11,926 bases of DNA from Prevotellaceae bacterium. Lineage in GTDB: Bacteria; Bacteroidota; Bacteroidia; Bacteroidales; Bacteroidaceae. Position 1 is the stretch's first letter, and every line of letters begins with the position of its first letter. The stretch is from the NCBI GenBank assembly GCA_022508685.1, contig JAFLUS010000029.1:1-11926 (forward strand), written 5' to 3'. Shown one piece after another: positions 1-7,425 of the stretch. Both the position numbers and the translations under genes were made by a program. The notes under the pieces are model-generated. The model worked only from the letters and a program-made list of their open reading frames with translations, was not told the origin of the DNA and made no database searches.

Positions 1-17
1 TGATTGCCCACGACGGA

Positions 18-58
18 CAGCCATTTTCCACACCATTTCATGGAAAATGGCTGTTTTT
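18..58 (+). terminator. Rho-independent terminator of an upstream gene
   Basis: A perfect 13-bp inverted repeat (18-30 with 41-53) encloses a 10-base loop and is followed by five T residues (54-58). This is a classical intrinsic terminator for plus-strand transcription entering from the left. The TGA at 1-3 may be the stop codon of that upstream gene, but too little sequence is present to judge. Confidence 0.85.
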
Positions 59-93
59 CATGCGCTTATGCTCGGTATGTCGCAAATATGTCC

Positions 94-101
94 TATCTTT
101 G
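94..101 (+). promoter_or_regulatory. Bacteroidetes -7 box for the macro-domain gene
   Basis: TATCTTTG matches the Bacteroidetes sigma-ABfr -7 consensus TAnnTTTG and lies 48 bases before the chosen ATG at 150. No good TTTG -33 element is seen at the usual 19-21 base spacing, so only the -7 box is supported. Its position just after the terminator at 18-58 fits the start of a new transcription unit. Confidence 0.6.
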
Positions 102-149
102 CAGCGAGAACGCAACAAAGTGCGGAAACGAATAAAGGTAGAAAGAGAC

Positions 150-659
150 ATGAAACAGAGGATTGAACTTGTGCTTGGCGACATTACGACGTTGGAAGTC
201 GACGCCATTGTGAATGCGGCAAATGCGTCGCTGCTTGGCGGTGGCGGCGTGGACGGAGCCATTCATCGGGCTGCAGGCCCGCAGTTATTGGAGGAATGCC
301 GCACGCTCGGCGGATGCGCCACGGGCGAAGCCAAACTGACGGCCGGCTACAATTTGCCGGCACGATATGTCATTCACACCGTCGGCCCCGTGTGGTTTTC
401 GACTCAGCCGGACAAGGACGAACTGCTGGCGAGTTGCTACAACAATTCCATGAAACTGGCGTCGCAGAAGGGCATCCGCTCCATTGCGTTTCCGTGCATC
501 AGTACGGGCGTCTACAGTTTTCCGGCGGAGCGTGCTGCCGGCATCGCCATTCAGCAGGTGCGGCGTTCGCTCATGCGCTATCCCAAAATCACGCGGGTGG
601 TGTTCTGCTGCTTTTCGCAGCACGACTACGACATTTATGCGAAAAAACTGAACGAATAA
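150..659 (+). CDS. Macro-domain protein (ADP-ribose / O-acetyl-ADP-ribose binding or hydrolysing)
   Basis: A 169-residue protein that is a single macro domain of the MacroD/YmdB type. Seen in the sequence are GDIT at 10-13, VNAAN at 21-25, the GGGG-VDGAIH loop at 30-39, and the second ligand loop CISTGVYSFP at 116-125. In the family the first Asp contacts adenine, and the Asn plus glycine loop hold the distal ribose. Known members remove ADP-ribose from proteins or hydrolyse O-acetyl-ADP-ribose in the cytoplasm; which substrate applies here is not visible. An in-frame ATG at 60 exists, but it lies upstream of the promoter box at 94-101 and adds 30 basic residues unlike the family, so 150 (preceded by a purine-rich AAAGAGAC stretch) is chosen. 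The stop is 13 bases before the antiporter gene, suggesting one transcript. Confidence 0.93.
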   Translation: MKQRIELVLGDITTLEVDAIVNAANASLLGGGGVDGAIHRAAGPQLLEECRTLGGCATGEAKLTAGYNLPARYVIHTVGPVWFSTQPDKDELLASCYNNSMKLASQKGIRSIAFPCISTGVYSFPAERAAGIAIQQVRRSLMRYPKITRVVFCCFSQHDYDIYAKKLNE

Positions 660-672
660 TGCTGTACGGCTT

Positions 673-1683
673 ATGCAACTGACTGACATCTTGCTGCTCA
701 TTCTGAAATTTGGCGGCGGACTGGCACTCATCCTGAAGGGTGCAGACTGGCTCACCGACGGGGCATCGGCCATTGCCCGACGTTTCCGAATTCCGTCGCT
801 CGTCATCGGGCTCACTATCGTGGCATTCGGCACGAGTGCGCCCGAATGGGTCGTCAGCGTCGTTTCGGCTGTACACGGGCAGACGGAAATGGCGATTGGC
901 AACGTCATCGGCAGCAACATCTTCAACTTACTCGCCATCATGGGCATCACGGCACTGATTGCTCCGGTGGCGTGCAGTGCCGGCAACATCCGCTACGACG
1001 TTCCGCTCTGCATGCTGGCATCGGTCGTCCTCTTTGCCATGGCGGCTCCGATGCCGCAAGTGGCAGGCGACGGCGGCATTACCGCTGCAACGAACATGGT
1101 GAGCCGTCGCGACGGCATCGTGCTGCTGTGCTTTTTTGCCATTTTCATGACCTACACGTTTGCCATTGCCCGCAAGGGGAAAGCGGCGACGGAGGCTGAC
1201 GACACGGGGACAGAGGAGACGGAAACGCCCATGTGGCGTGCCGTCGTCGGTGTCGTGGCGGGATTGGTCGGGCTGATTGCCGGTGGCAACTGGATGGTGG
1301 ACGGAGCAGCCGGCATTGCGTCGCTGATGGGCGTGAGCCAGTCGGTCATTGCGCTGACTATCGTGGCTGCCGGCACGTCGTTTCCCGAACTCATCACCTC
1401 TGTCGTGGCTGCACGCAAGGGCGACACCGACATGGCGATGGGCAACGTGGTCGGGAGCAACGTGTTCAACATTTTCCTCGTCTTGGGCAGCAGTGCCGTC
1501 GTGTCGCCGCTCTCGGTCGGCAACCTCACGCTGACGGATTTTGCCACGCTGCTCGGCGCTTCCGCCTTGCTGTGGGTGTTCTGCCAATTCGGGCGACGCC
1601 ACCACTACATCACGCGCAGCGAGGGTGCCGTGCTCACGCTTTGTGCCATAGCCTATTATACGTATGCCGTCGTTACGGCGTAA
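673..1683 (+). CDS. CaCA-family sodium/calcium-type antiporter (YrbG-like)
   Basis: A 336-residue inner-membrane cation exchanger. The two inverted alpha repeats that define the CaCA superfamily are clear: repeat 1 has GTSAPE at 53-58 and GNVIGSNIFN at 76-85; repeat 2 has GTSFPE at 234-239 and GNVVGSNVFN at 257-266. The Glu in each GTSxPE motif (58 and 239) is the family's ion-binding acid. About ten hydrophobic segments are visible, five around each repeat, with an acidic cytosolic linker (about 171-185) shorter than in eukaryotic exchangers. Length matches prokaryotic YrbG-type proteins. Exchange of Ca2+ for Na+ or H+ is inferred from the family; the actual ions cannot be read from sequence. 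It starts 13 bases after the macro-domain stop, without a strong ribosome binding site, and is probably co-transcribed with it. Confidence 0.95.
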   Translation: MQLTDILLLILKFGGGLALILKGADWLTDGASAIARRFRIPSLVIGLTIVAFGTSAPEWVVSVVSAVHGQTEMAIGNVIGSNIFNLLAIMGITALIAPVACSAGNIRYDVPLCMLASVVLFAMAAPMPQVAGDGGITAATNMVSRRDGIVLLCFFAIFMTYTFAIARKGKAATEADDTGTEETETPMWRAVVGVVAGLVGLIAGGNWMVDGAAGIASLMGVSQSVIALTIVAAGTSFPELITSVVAARKGDTDMAMGNVVGSNVFNIFLVLGSSAVVSPLSVGNLTLTDFATLLGASALLWVFCQFGRRHHYITRSEGAVLTLCAIAYYTYAVVTA

Positions 1684-1722
1684 ATATTCCCGAAAACATC
1701 GTACCTTTTCATCTATTTTTCG

Positions 1723-1730
1723 TATCTTTG
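1723..1730 (+). promoter_or_regulatory. Bacteroidetes -7 box for the ABC ATPase gene
   Basis: TATCTTTG fits TAnnTTTG and lies 41 bases before the ATG at 1772, in the 88-base gap after the antiporter gene. The same octamer occurs before the macro-domain, vsr (minus strand) and outer-membrane protein genes. No convincing -33 TTTG is present. A purine-rich GGAGAG at 1757-1762 sits 9 bases before the ATG and is the best ribosome binding site on the plus strand here. Confidence 0.6.
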
Positions 1731-1771
1731 CACTCTCTGTGCGTTCGTAGCGCAACGGAGAGAAACTAATC

Positions 1772-2869
1772 ATGGAAAAGGAACCGACATCGCTCATCCA
1801 ACTGAACGACCTGACGACGGGCTACCGCTCGAAAGGAAAGGACACCGTCATCAGCAACCGCCTGTGTGCCACGCTGCACACCGGAGAAATGACGTGTCTG
1901 CTGGGCCCCAATGGTGCCGGTAAATCGACGTTGCTGCGCACGTTGGCTGGATTTCAGCCACCATTGGAGGGTGAAATCATCGTCGGGCACAAACCGCTCA
2001 GCCAATACGGCAGCAAGGAACTGGCACGGCTCATCAGCGTCGTGCTTACCGACAACAGCAACATCCGCAACATGACGGTGGAGGAAGTCGTTGCCGTGGG
2101 CAGAAGTCCGTACACAGGATTTTGGGGGACACTGCACGAAAAAGACCGCAAGGTGGTCGAAAAATGTCTGCAATGGGTGGGCATCACCGCACTGAAACAG
2201 CGCAAGATGCAGACCCTCAGCGACGGCGAACGGCAGAAAGTGATGATTGCCAAAGCCATTGCACAGGAAACGCCCATCATCTGTCTCGACGAACCGACGG
2301 CATATCTCGACTATCCCGGCAAAATGGCGATGATGATGCTCCTGCACCGACTGGCGAAGGCATTGAAGAAAACCATTTTCCTCTCCACCCACGACCTCGA
2401 ACACGCGCTGCAAATTGCCGACCAAGTGTGGCTGCTCGACAACGAGCACGGACTCACGACCGGTGCACCCGAAGACCTCTGTGCCGACGGAGCCATCGAA
2501 ACCTATTTTCAGCGCGACGGCATCCATTTCGACCGCAGTTCGGGCACCTTCAGCATCAACCACGAAACGGCACGCGAGGTGCTGGTCGACGGCAACGACA
2601 CGACGCTCCACTACCGGCTCCTCTGCCAAGCCCTCCGACGCAACGGCATCCGCCCTATCCGCAGCATGGACGAAGCACGGCTGGACAGCACGCGCAACGA
2701 CGTTGTCATCCGCATTGAGGACAACGCCACCTACCGACTCATCGACGCGGGGGAAGAAGCCATCTGTGTACACAAAATAGAACATATTCTCGGCGTTATC
2801 GCCTCTACCATTGTCAAAAACCACATTCAAGCCGTTCGCGATGCTGCCCACATGACGGCGTTCGAGTGA
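1772..2869 (+). CDS. FecE/BtuD-type ABC transporter ATP-binding protein with C-terminal extension
   Basis: A 365-residue cytoplasmic ATPase of the iron-siderophore/heme/cobalamin importer class. Visible motifs: Walker A GPNGAGKST at 45-53, signature LSDGERQK at 149-156 (LSDGE instead of LSGGQ), Walker B IICLDEP at 169-175, D-loop YLD at 178-180 and switch His207. The GRSPYTGF stretch at 110-117 is typical of the FecE group. Aligned by eye with FecE, the Q-loop Gln appears replaced by Thr93 (context VVLTDNSN). After the roughly 250-residue ATPase core comes an extension of about 110 residues (255-365) of mixed alpha/beta character that standard FecE proteins lack; it ends in a helix-like segment. 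No permease or binding-protein gene is in the window, so partner and substrate are unknown. The stop lies 32 bases before the protease ATG, suggesting co-transcription. Confidence 0.92.
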   Translation: MEKEPTSLIQLNDLTTGYRSKGKDTVISNRLCATLHTGEMTCLLGPNGAGKSTLLRTLAGFQPPLEGEIIVGHKPLSQYGSKELARLISVVLTDNSNIRNMTVEEVVAVGRSPYTGFWGTLHEKDRKVVEKCLQWVGITALKQRKMQTLSDGERQKVMIAKAIAQETPIICLDEPTAYLDYPGKMAMMMLLHRLAKALKKTIFLSTHDLEHALQIADQVWLLDNEHGLTTGAPEDLCADGAIETYFQRDGIHFDRSSGTFSINHETAREVLVDGNDTTLHYRLLCQALRRNGIRPIRSMDEARLDSTRNDVVIRIEDNATYRLIDAGEEAICVHKIEHILGVIASTIVKNHIQAVRDAAHMTAFE

Positions 2870-2901
2870 ACCGGCATTTTATCAAACGACTCTATAAAAC
2901 A

Positions 2902-5484
2902 ATGAAGAAACAATTATTCGCATTCATTGCAGCGGCTGCCGTCAGCCTCAACCTGTCGGCTGTGCCCGCCAAACCCGTACAGCGCATCGTGCAACAAAGC
3001 GACGGCACCACCATCACCGTCACACTGCGCGGAGATGAAAATTTTCACTATTACACCACCCTCGACGGTGTAACCGTAGTAGAAAACGCCGACGGCACCT
3101 TCAGTTATGCCTGTGTGCAGAACGGCGTGCTCACGTCAACCAAGGTGCTGGCACATGATGCTGCACAACGTTCGGCTGCGGAACGCAACACCATCCAACA
3201 GCACGACGCACTGCTGAGACAGCACATCAGCGACGTGTGGACGACACGTGCTGCCAATCGCAATGCCCACCGTGCAGACCGTGCAGAAGCACGTCGTGCA
3301 CAGGCTGCCAAAAATCCGAAAAAGGCTGCCATTACGGGCAATAAGAAAGGTCTGGTCATCCTCATGCAGTTCCCCGACAAGGCCATGACGCACACTCAAG
3401 AGGAATTCAACAACCAGTTCAACCAAGTAGGGTATAACCTGAACAACCACATCGGTTCGGTACGCGATTATTTCCTCGCACAGAGTTACGGCGACCTCAC
3501 GATTGACTTCGACGTCGTCGGTCCGTACACCACAGCCTACGACATGGCATACTACGGAGGCAACGACCGCTATGGCAACGACGACAAGCCCGAATCCATG
3601 ATTGTCGAAGCCTGCAACGCAGCCAACGCAGAAGTGGATTTCAAAGACTACGACTGGGACGGCAACGGCGAAGTAGACCAAGTCTATGTCATCTATGCCG
3701 GATATGGCGAAGCACAAGGCGGCCCATCCTACACCATTTGGCCTCACGAGTGGTCGCTCTCTGCCGCAGGTAAGCGACTGACGCTCGACGGTGTGAAAAT
3801 CGACACGTATGCCTGCAGCAACGAACTCCACGGCAGCAGCGGTACCCGTATGGACGCCATCGGTACGGCTTGCCATGAATTCAGCCACTGCCTCGGCCTG
3901 CCCGACATGTACGACATCAACTACAGCGGCAACTACGGCATGAACACATGGTCGCTCTTAGACCAAGGCAGTTACAACGGCCCGAGCAACGATGGCAGCG
4001 TTCCTGCCGGCTACACTTCCTACGACCGCATGTTCGCCGGATGGCTCGACCCCGTTGTCCTCTCCGAAGGCTGCGAAGTGACCGACATGAAGAACATTGC
4101 CGAAAACCGCGAAGCCTACATCATCTACAACGAACGGAACAACAACGAATACTATCTCCTCGAAAACCGACAAAAAATTGGTTGGGACTCTCAATTGGGA
4201 GGACACGGCATGCTGGTCATCCACGTCGACTACGATGCAACCGTCTGGCGCTACAACGAAGTCAATACGACGTCGGGAACATACTCCCGAAACGACCACC
4301 AACGCCTGACCGTCATTCCTGCCGACAACAGCACGGGCTATTACAACGTCAGTGGCGACCCCTATCCCAACGGAGGAAAGAACACGGCACTCACGAACAC
4401 GTCCAAACCGGCTGCAACGCTCTACAACAACAACAGCGACGGCACGAAATTCATGAACAAGCCCATCGAGGAAATCACAGAAAAGAATGGTCTTATTTCC
4501 TTCGTCTTCAACGGCGGTACACCCGTCATCATCCCCGATACACCCGAAGCACTCGCAGCATCTGACATCAGTACCAACGGTTTCACGGCAAACTGGACTG
4601 AAATCAGCACGGCTGTGAAATACACGTTAGAACTCACTGAAATCAGTGGTGACGACGGCTCCGAAGACATGCCTTCTGACGTCGAAACTGAACTCATCAG
4701 CGAAGACTTCAGCGGAACGGCATCTGCATCAGTAAGCAGCGACATCAGTGCCACGTTGGACGACTATACGAAGGTTCCGGGCTGGACAGGTTCCAACATC
4801 TATCCGGGTGGCGAGGGCGACCTCAAATTAGGTTCGTCACGCGACGGCGGCAGCATCACGACACCGACCATTGCCATGCCTGCCAACCAGCAATGCAAAC
4901 TCAGTTACATGGTGACGCCATGGGACGGCACGAAACCTTCGACCTACACGGTAACCGCCACCGGTGTATCGGGTAAGGAATTGTTCGCCCAAACGTTGAC
5001 AGCCGAAGCCGAGAAGCCCAATATCACGCTGGACATTCCGAACATCACCGAGGACTTCACCATCACCATTGCCACACTCTACGGCGGCAGTTACTCGATG
5101 CGAATGTACCTCGACAACATCGTCGTGACAGGTATTCCCGGAAAGGCCGGACTGACGGCTACCATTACGCTGTTTGACGACCTTACCGACACGCACTACA
5201 CCTTCGACAACCTCACAAGCCGCACCTATCTCTACCGCGTGAAGGCGCAGAACGAGGAAGGCAACGACTCGGAATGGAGCAATCAGGTCAAGGTCGTGCT
5301 CAAATCGTCGGAGGAACTCGACGCCATCCGCGACTACCACATCGACAACAATGCACCGGTCAGCGTCTACAGCCTCGACGGCATCCTCATCCGCAAAACA
5401 CAATTTGCAGACTGGGGCACTGCACTCCCGCAAGGCACCTATCTCATCCGCACCGACCAACAAGTGCTCAAACTGAACAAATAA
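2902..5484 (+). CDS. Secreted M6-family metalloprotease with Fn3 / jelly-roll and Por-like C-terminal tail
   Basis: An 860-residue secreted zinc protease related to immune inhibitor A. Order of parts: signal peptide about 1-20 (MKKQ, hydrophobic core, LSA); propeptide-like region 26-120; catalytic domain about 145-440 with HEFSHCLGLPDMYD at 325-338, giving zinc ligands His325 and His329, catalytic Glu326 and a probable third ligand in the following LPDMYD; a DWDGNGEVD loop (251-259) resembling a calcium site; first part of an Fn3 domain about 546-580; an inserted choice-of-anchor-J/cleaved-adhesin-like jelly roll about 597-747; the rest of the Fn3 domain about 752-799; and a C-terminal tail 806-860 (VYSLDG, then LPQGTYLIR) like type IX secretion sorting domains. 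An upstream in-frame ATG at 2866 overlaps the ABC gene stop but puts 12 polar residues before the signal peptide, so 2902 is chosen. Substrate unknown; extracellular protein breakdown is inferred. Confidence 0.9.
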   Translation: MKKQLFAFIAAAAVSLNLSAVPAKPVQRIVQQSDGTTITVTLRGDENFHYYTTLDGVTVVENADGTFSYACVQNGVLTSTKVLAHDAAQRSAAERNTIQQHDALLRQHISDVWTTRAANRNAHRADRAEARRAQAAKNPKKAAITGNKKGLVILMQFPDKAMTHTQEEFNNQFNQVGYNLNNHIGSVRDYFLAQSYGDLTIDFDVVGPYTTAYDMAYYGGNDRYGNDDKPESMIVEACNAANAEVDFKDYDWDGNGEVDQVYVIYAGYGEAQGGPSYTIWPHEWSLSAAGKRLTLDGVKIDTYACSNELHGSSGTRMDAIGTACHEFSHCLGLPDMYDINYSGNYGMNTWSLLDQGSYNGPSNDGSVPAGYTSYDRMFAGWLDPVVLSEGCEVTDMKNIAENREAYIIYNERNNNEYYLLENRQKIGWDSQLGGHGMLVIHVDYDATVWRYNEVNTTSGTYSRNDHQRLTVIPADNSTGYYNVSGDPYPNGGKNTALTNTSKPAATLYNNNSDGTKFMNKPIEEITEKNGLISFVFNGGTPVIIPDTPEALAASDISTNGFTANWTEISTAVKYTLELTEISGDDGSEDMPSDVETELISEDFSGTASASVSSDISATLDDYTKVPGWTGSNIYPGGEGDLKLGSSRDGGSITTPTIAMPANQQCKLSYMVTPWDGTKPSTYTVTATGVSGKELFAQTLTAEAEKPNITLDIPNITEDFTITIATLYGGSYSMRMYLDNIVVTGIPGKAGLTATITLFDDLTDTHYTFDNLTSRTYLYRVKAQNEEGNDSEWSNQVKVVLKSSEELDAIRDYHIDNNAPVSVYSLDGILIRKTQFADWGTALPQGTYLIRTDQQVLKLNK

Positions 5485-5495
5485 TCAACTGATAA

Positions 5496-5526
5496 AAAGG
5501 CACGGACGCACTGCATCCGTGCCTTT
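5496..5526 (+). terminator. Intrinsic terminator after the M6 protease
   Basis: A perfect 11-bp stem (5496-5506 with 5516-5526) with a 9-base loop begins 12 bases after the protease stop. The flanking A-run and T-rich arms would allow function in both directions. It isolates the protease from the glycosidase gene. Confidence 0.85.
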
Positions 5527-5575
5527 ATTGTTCCTTTTCATCACTATTCATTCATCATTTACACCCACAAACACC

Positions 5576-6580
5576 ATGAAGAAACTACTCTGCATCCTTG
5601 CCCTCGCAGCCGGCATCAGCACAGCGCAGGCACAGATTGACGCATTTACGCCCAAAGCCGTATGGAACGACACCGAAGGACGTCCTATCAACGCACACGG
5701 AGGCGGTATTCTCAAACACAAAGGCACCTACTATTGGTATGGCGAGTATAAAACCGGCAAAACCATCCTCCCCTCATGGGCATCATGGGAATGCTACCGC
5801 ACCGACGTCACGGGTGTCAGTTGCTATTCGTCCAAAGACCTCTACAACTGGAAATTCGAAGGAGTAGTCCTCAAAGCCGTCCTCGACGACCCATCGCACG
5901 ACTTGCACCCCACCAAGGTCATTGAACGGCCGAAAGTCGTCTACAACAAAAAGACCAAGAAATTCGTCATGTGGATTCACGCCGAAAGTCCCGACTACAG
6001 CAAGGCTTGCGCCGGAGTAGCCGTCAGCGATTCGCCCACAGGGCCTTTCGAATATATCGAATCTTTCCGCCCCAACGACTCCATGAGCCGCGACCAAACC
6101 CTCTACGTTGACGACGACGGCACTTGCTATCAATTCACATCCTCTGAAAACAACCAGACGCTCCACATCAACCGCCTCACACCCGACTACCTGCGTCCCG
6201 ACGGCACCTTCGTGCGCCGTTTCGTCGGTATGGCACGCGAAGCACCCGCCGTATTCAAATATAAGAACAAATACTACATGCTCTCGAGCGGCTGCACAGG
6301 CTGGGACCCCAACGAAGCACAATTGGCCGTTGCCGACAGCATCATGGGCGAATGGACGGTTCTCGGCAATCCCTGCACTGGCCCCGACGCCGACATTACC
6401 TTCCACGGACAGAGCACCTACGTCATTCCGGTAAATCCCAAGAAAGGACAATTCATCGCCTGCTTCGACATGTGGAACAAGCGCAATCTCTCCGACAGCC
6501 GCTACATTTGGCTGCCGCTCAACATCGATAAAGAAACGGACAAAATCACCATTCCATGGCACGAAACGTGGAAATATTAA
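5576..6580 (+). CDS. Secreted GH43-like five-bladed beta-propeller glycosidase (exo-beta-1,3-galactanase type)
   Basis: A 334-residue protein with signal peptide 1-19 (MKKLLCILALAAG, cleavage after AQA) followed by a GH43-type beta-propeller. Seen are AHGGGILKHKGTYYWYGE at 40-57, IERPKV at 116-121, REAPAV at 221-226 and FHGQST at 276-281. Ordinary GH43 enzymes have a catalytic Asp in the first blade (HDP-like); here it is HGGG, without an Asp. This is a mark of the exo-beta-1,3-galactanase group (GH43 subfamily 24 and relatives such as 34), where Gln is proposed to replace the base. By spacing, Glu117, Glu222 and Gln279 correspond to Glu102, Glu208 and Gln263 recalled for the Phanerochaete enzyme. 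The likely substrate is therefore the galactan backbone of arabinogalactan or a related galactoside; this is inference. Secreted or periplasmic, not a lipoprotein. The start at 5576 is chosen because an upstream ATG (5519) lies in the terminator hairpin. No clear promoter box was found. Confidence 0.85.
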   Translation: MKKLLCILALAAGISTAQAQIDAFTPKAVWNDTEGRPINAHGGGILKHKGTYYWYGEYKTGKTILPSWASWECYRTDVTGVSCYSSKDLYNWKFEGVVLKAVLDDPSHDLHPTKVIERPKVVYNKKTKKFVMWIHAESPDYSKACAGVAVSDSPTGPFEYIESFRPNDSMSRDQTLYVDDDGTCYQFTSSENNQTLHINRLTPDYLRPDGTFVRRFVGMAREAPAVFKYKNKYYMLSSGCTGWDPNEAQLAVADSIMGEWTVLGNPCTGPDADITFHGQSTYVIPVNPKKGQFIACFDMWNKRNLSDSRYIWLPLNIDKETDKITIPWHETWKY

Positions 6581-6630
6581 GCCCCGTTTCTGCGTCCGTT
6601 ACATAGGCATACACGCCACCATTTATCCCA

Positions 6631-6665
6631 AACGAGCACTTTGCAACCTCTGCAAAGTGCTCGTT
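6631..6665. terminator. Bidirectional terminator between convergent genes
   Basis: A perfect 15-bp inverted repeat (6631-6645 with 6651-6665) with a 5-base loop lies between the glycosidase (plus) and vsr (minus), whose stops face each other. It is the strongest hairpin in the 113-base gap. T-runs are short on both sides, so efficiency is uncertain, but shared termination is the natural reading. Confidence 0.75.
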
Positions 6666-6693
6666 GTTTCATCTGCCTTTATCGCTTCAGCAT

Positions 6694-7209
6694 CTATCGT
6701 CTGATTGCGGCGTATTCTTCCATATCTTCCGCAGCCACCACACTCTCGTCTTCAGGCATCTCATATCGCCGTATCGTCCTGTCCTGCACGAATATCTTGT
6801 TGAGCGTATAGGCTAACGCCGTTAATGTCTGTTCTCTCTTCGCAGGCTTCAAATCACACTCCCAAATGGTAATGGAGTGCCATCCCATGGAGGCGAGTTC
6901 ATGCTGCACTCTCAAGTCGCGCTCCTTATTCCGCCGTACTTTATTACGCCAAAACTCCGTATTGGTTTTCGGGATGGTGTAATAGCGACACCCCTCATGA
7001 CCATGCCAAAAGCAGCCATTGACAAAGATGCAAGTCCTATATTTGCGCATGACGATGTCAGGTTTACCGGGCAATCTCGGCTCATTCAGGCGATAGCGGT
7101 AACCATGTTTCCAAAGCCATTTGCGCACAATCATTTCAGGCTTCGTATTCTTGCCATGAATGGCAGCCATATTTGCATGGCGCTGCGGTGGAGTGTGAGT
7201 ATCACTCAT
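6694..7209 (-). CDS. vsr: Very short patch repair endonuclease (Vsr)
   Basis: A 171-residue homologue of E. coli Vsr, the strand-nicking enzyme that starts repair of T:G mismatches left by deamination of 5-methylcytosine. Numbering almost matches E. coli: LPGKPDIV at 46-53 includes the catalytic Asp51; NGCFWHGHEGC at 64-74 includes Phe67-Trp68 (mismatch intercalation), His69 (catalytic) and zinc ligands Cys66, His71 and Cys74; Cys118 in IWECDL is the fourth. E. coli His64 is Asn64 here. The N-terminal segment (HGKNTKPEM at 18-26) is also typical. A tail of about 30 acidic residues (about 145-171) goes beyond the usual core. vsr is normally beside a cytosine-5 DNA methyltransferase; none is present in this window. 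Preceded on its strand by a TATCTTTG box 42 bases upstream. Confidence 0.95.
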   Translation of the reverse strand: MSDTHTPPQRHANMAAIHGKNTKPEMIVRKWLWKHGYRYRLNEPRLPGKPDIVMRKYRTCIFVNGCFWHGHEGCRYYTIPKTNTEFWRNKVRRNKERDLRVQHELASMGWHSITIWECDLKPAKREQTLTALAYTLNKIFVQDRTIRRYEMPEDESVVAAEDMEEYAAIRR

Positions 7210-7250
7210 CTGTTTGCTGAAATTTTGAGGAAATCACATCGAAACATACA

Positions 7251-7258
7251 CAAAGATA
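7251..7258 (-). promoter_or_regulatory. Bacteroidetes -7 box for vsr
   Basis: CAAAGATA on the plus strand reads TATCTTTG on the minus strand, matching TAnnTTTG, and ends 41 bases before the vsr ATG at 7209. No strong -33 element at 19-21 bases. It shows that vsr can be transcribed on its own rather than by read-through from the regulator gene. Confidence 0.6.
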
Positions 7259-7285
7259 CGACTATTTATCCAACTATCATATGAA

Positions 7286-7326
7286 TTTTGCGCGATTTTC
7301 TAAAACAGCCAGAAAATCGCGCAAAA
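7286..7326. terminator. 16-bp perfect inverted repeat between HTH gene and vsr
   Basis: TTTTGCGCGATTTTCT (7286-7301) is exactly repeated in inverse at 7311-7326 around a 9-base loop. It lies about 100 bases beyond the stop of the HTH gene and just upstream of the vsr promoter box. A terminator for minus-strand transcripts is the likeliest role, although no run of T follows on either strand; an operator-like site for vsr is the alternative. Confidence 0.55.
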
Positions 7327-7337
7327 CTAAGTTGCGA

Positions 7338-7373
7338 ATTTGTTAACTAAAAATGGATATTTTCTTAACAAAT
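7338..7373. repeat. Second inverted repeat downstream of the HTH gene
   Basis: ATTTGTTAA (7338-7346) and TTAACAAAT (7365-7373) form a 9-bp arm pair; a few further A-T pairs inside (7349-7351 with 7360-7362) allow a longer imperfect hairpin. It stands next to the perfect hairpin at 7286-7326, giving two tandem structures in the 216-base gap. AT-rich, so partly expected by chance. Confidence 0.4.
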
Positions 7374-7425
7374 CTTAAAATTTTAACATTTCAAAATGAC
7401 TGATGGCGACTCTGAAGAACGACCA

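Noticed and set aside
928..1797. Long minus-strand open frame opposite the antiporter gene
   Set aside because: It is a by-product of GC-rich coding sequence; the protein is His/Arg-rich without domains, and the plus strand encodes a clear CaCA protein.
1766..2851. Long open frame on the minus strand opposite the ABC ATPase
   Set aside because: It mirrors the ABC gene in another frame; its translation has no recognisable domain, whereas the plus-strand frame has all ABC motifs.
2866..2901. Upstream start of the M6 protease overlapping the ABC gene stop
   Set aside because: It would bury the MKK signal peptide behind 12 extra residues; the ATG at 2902 is the better start.
5783..6562. Minus-strand open frame opposite the glycosidase
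   Set aside because: No motif or start signal, while the plus strand has a signal peptide and GH43-type motifs.
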